A stretch of DNA of 6,045 nt from a bacterium (GTDB lineage: Bacteria > Actinomycetota > Acidimicrobiia > Acidimicrobiales > Ilumatobacteraceae): NCBI GenBank assembly GCA_029978815.1, contig JAPOIQ010000079.1, positions 1 through 6,045 on the forward strand, written 5' to 3'. The position numbers and the translations under genes are program-made. Under the pieces are notes generated by a model. The model was not told the origin of the DNA, searched no databases, and saw only the letters and a list, made by a program, of their open reading frames with translations. How positions within the stretch are numbered: the stretch's first letter is position 1; every line of letters starts with the position of its first letter. Shown in pieces: positions 5,827 through 6,045 of the stretch.

Positions 5827-6045
5827 ATGAACGCAAAAGCTTCTTTCCGCAGTTTTGAGGAATCAACCGAGGCTGACTGGAAGATCATCCAAAATGACTT
5901 CCCTGTTACCCAGGCGATGGCGGCTGCCAACATTATTGAGCAACTCAAGATTCTCGAACGTGACGATGGCGGATTCCCGGTGACACGACTCGAGCATTCG
6001 CTTCAGACGGCAACCCGCGCCGCAGAAGATGGCCGAGACGACGAA
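5827..6045 (+). CDS. HD-domain protein, N-terminal part (cut by window edge)
   Basis: The 73 codons visible run in one open frame from ATG at 5827 to the last base. The start SFRSFEESTEADW (6-18) and the segment DGGFPVTRLEHSLQTATRA (47-65), followed by EDGRDDE, resemble the beginning of HD-domain proteins related to the inositol oxygenase/PhnZ group, in which the histidine of the LEHSLQTATRA motif (H57 here) is a first metal ligand and an HD pair follows shortly after. The HD pair itself lies beyond the window, so the assignment rests on the N-terminal motif alone. These proteins are metal-dependent hydrolases or diiron oxygenases and the substrate is unknown. It is divergent from pdtaS across a 69-bp gap. 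A plain hypothetical protein is the alternative. Confidence 0.62.
   Translation, partial: MNAKASFRSFEESTEADWKIIQNDFPVTQAMAAANIIEQLKILERDDGGFPVTRLEHSLQTATRAAEDGRDDE

Noticed and set aside
1..6045. Mobile element, CRISPR array, toxin-antitoxin pair or defence system
   Set aside because: No transposase, integrase, repeat array, terminal repeats or defence-domain motifs were seen; all long frames are accounted for by core metabolic or regulatory genes.

Overview
The window is an ordinary-looking chromosomal stretch from an actinobacterium (Actinomycetota). The main evidence is a WhiB-family iron-sulfur regulator, a PdtaS-type histidine kinase with GAF, PAS and HisKA_2 parts, GTG starts, moderately GC-rich DNA, and several genes that look leaderless. 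The GC level looks lower than in Streptomyces or Mycobacterium, which would fit a less-studied lineage such as Acidimicrobiia, but that placement is a guess. No tRNA, rRNA, IS element, CRISPR array or phage gene was seen.

Layout, left to right. On the minus strand, etfB (408-1193) is followed by etfA (its first 124 codons, 373 to 1, running off the left edge); together they encode the two subunits of electron transfer flavoprotein. Divergent from etfB is a lipid/diacylglycerol kinase-family gene (1257-2201, +). Its 3' end overlaps by 20 bp a convergent glycerophosphodiester phosphodiesterase gene (2182-2868, -). A 240-bp intergenic region (2869-3108) holds a putative promoter and leader hairpin for whiB1 (3109-3411, +). 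Convergent to whiB1 is a minus-strand pair, pdtaS (5757-4261) then an MscS-family channel gene (4236-3430). Divergent from pdtaS is the start of an HD-domain gene (5827 onward), cut by the right edge.

The clearest contextual signal is that whiB1 and pdtaS lie close together in convergent orientation, as Rv3219 (whiB1) and Rv3220c (pdtaS) do in Mycobacterium tuberculosis. Here an MscS-type channel gene sits between them, just downstream of the kinase. A second signal is a TANNNT hexamer placed 6-8 nt before the start codon of three plus/minus-strand genes that have no Shine-Dalgarno sequence, suggesting leaderless transcription. By contrast etfA, etfB and whiB1 have recognisable ribosome binding sites.

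The lipid kinase and the phosphodiesterase both touch glycerolipid turnover, and the kinase, channel and WhiB protein could all relate to sensing stress at the envelope or redox state, but a working link is inference only. I found no convincing new system; the most interesting points are the pdtaS-mscS pairing, the whiB1 leader structure and the leaderless promoter pattern.
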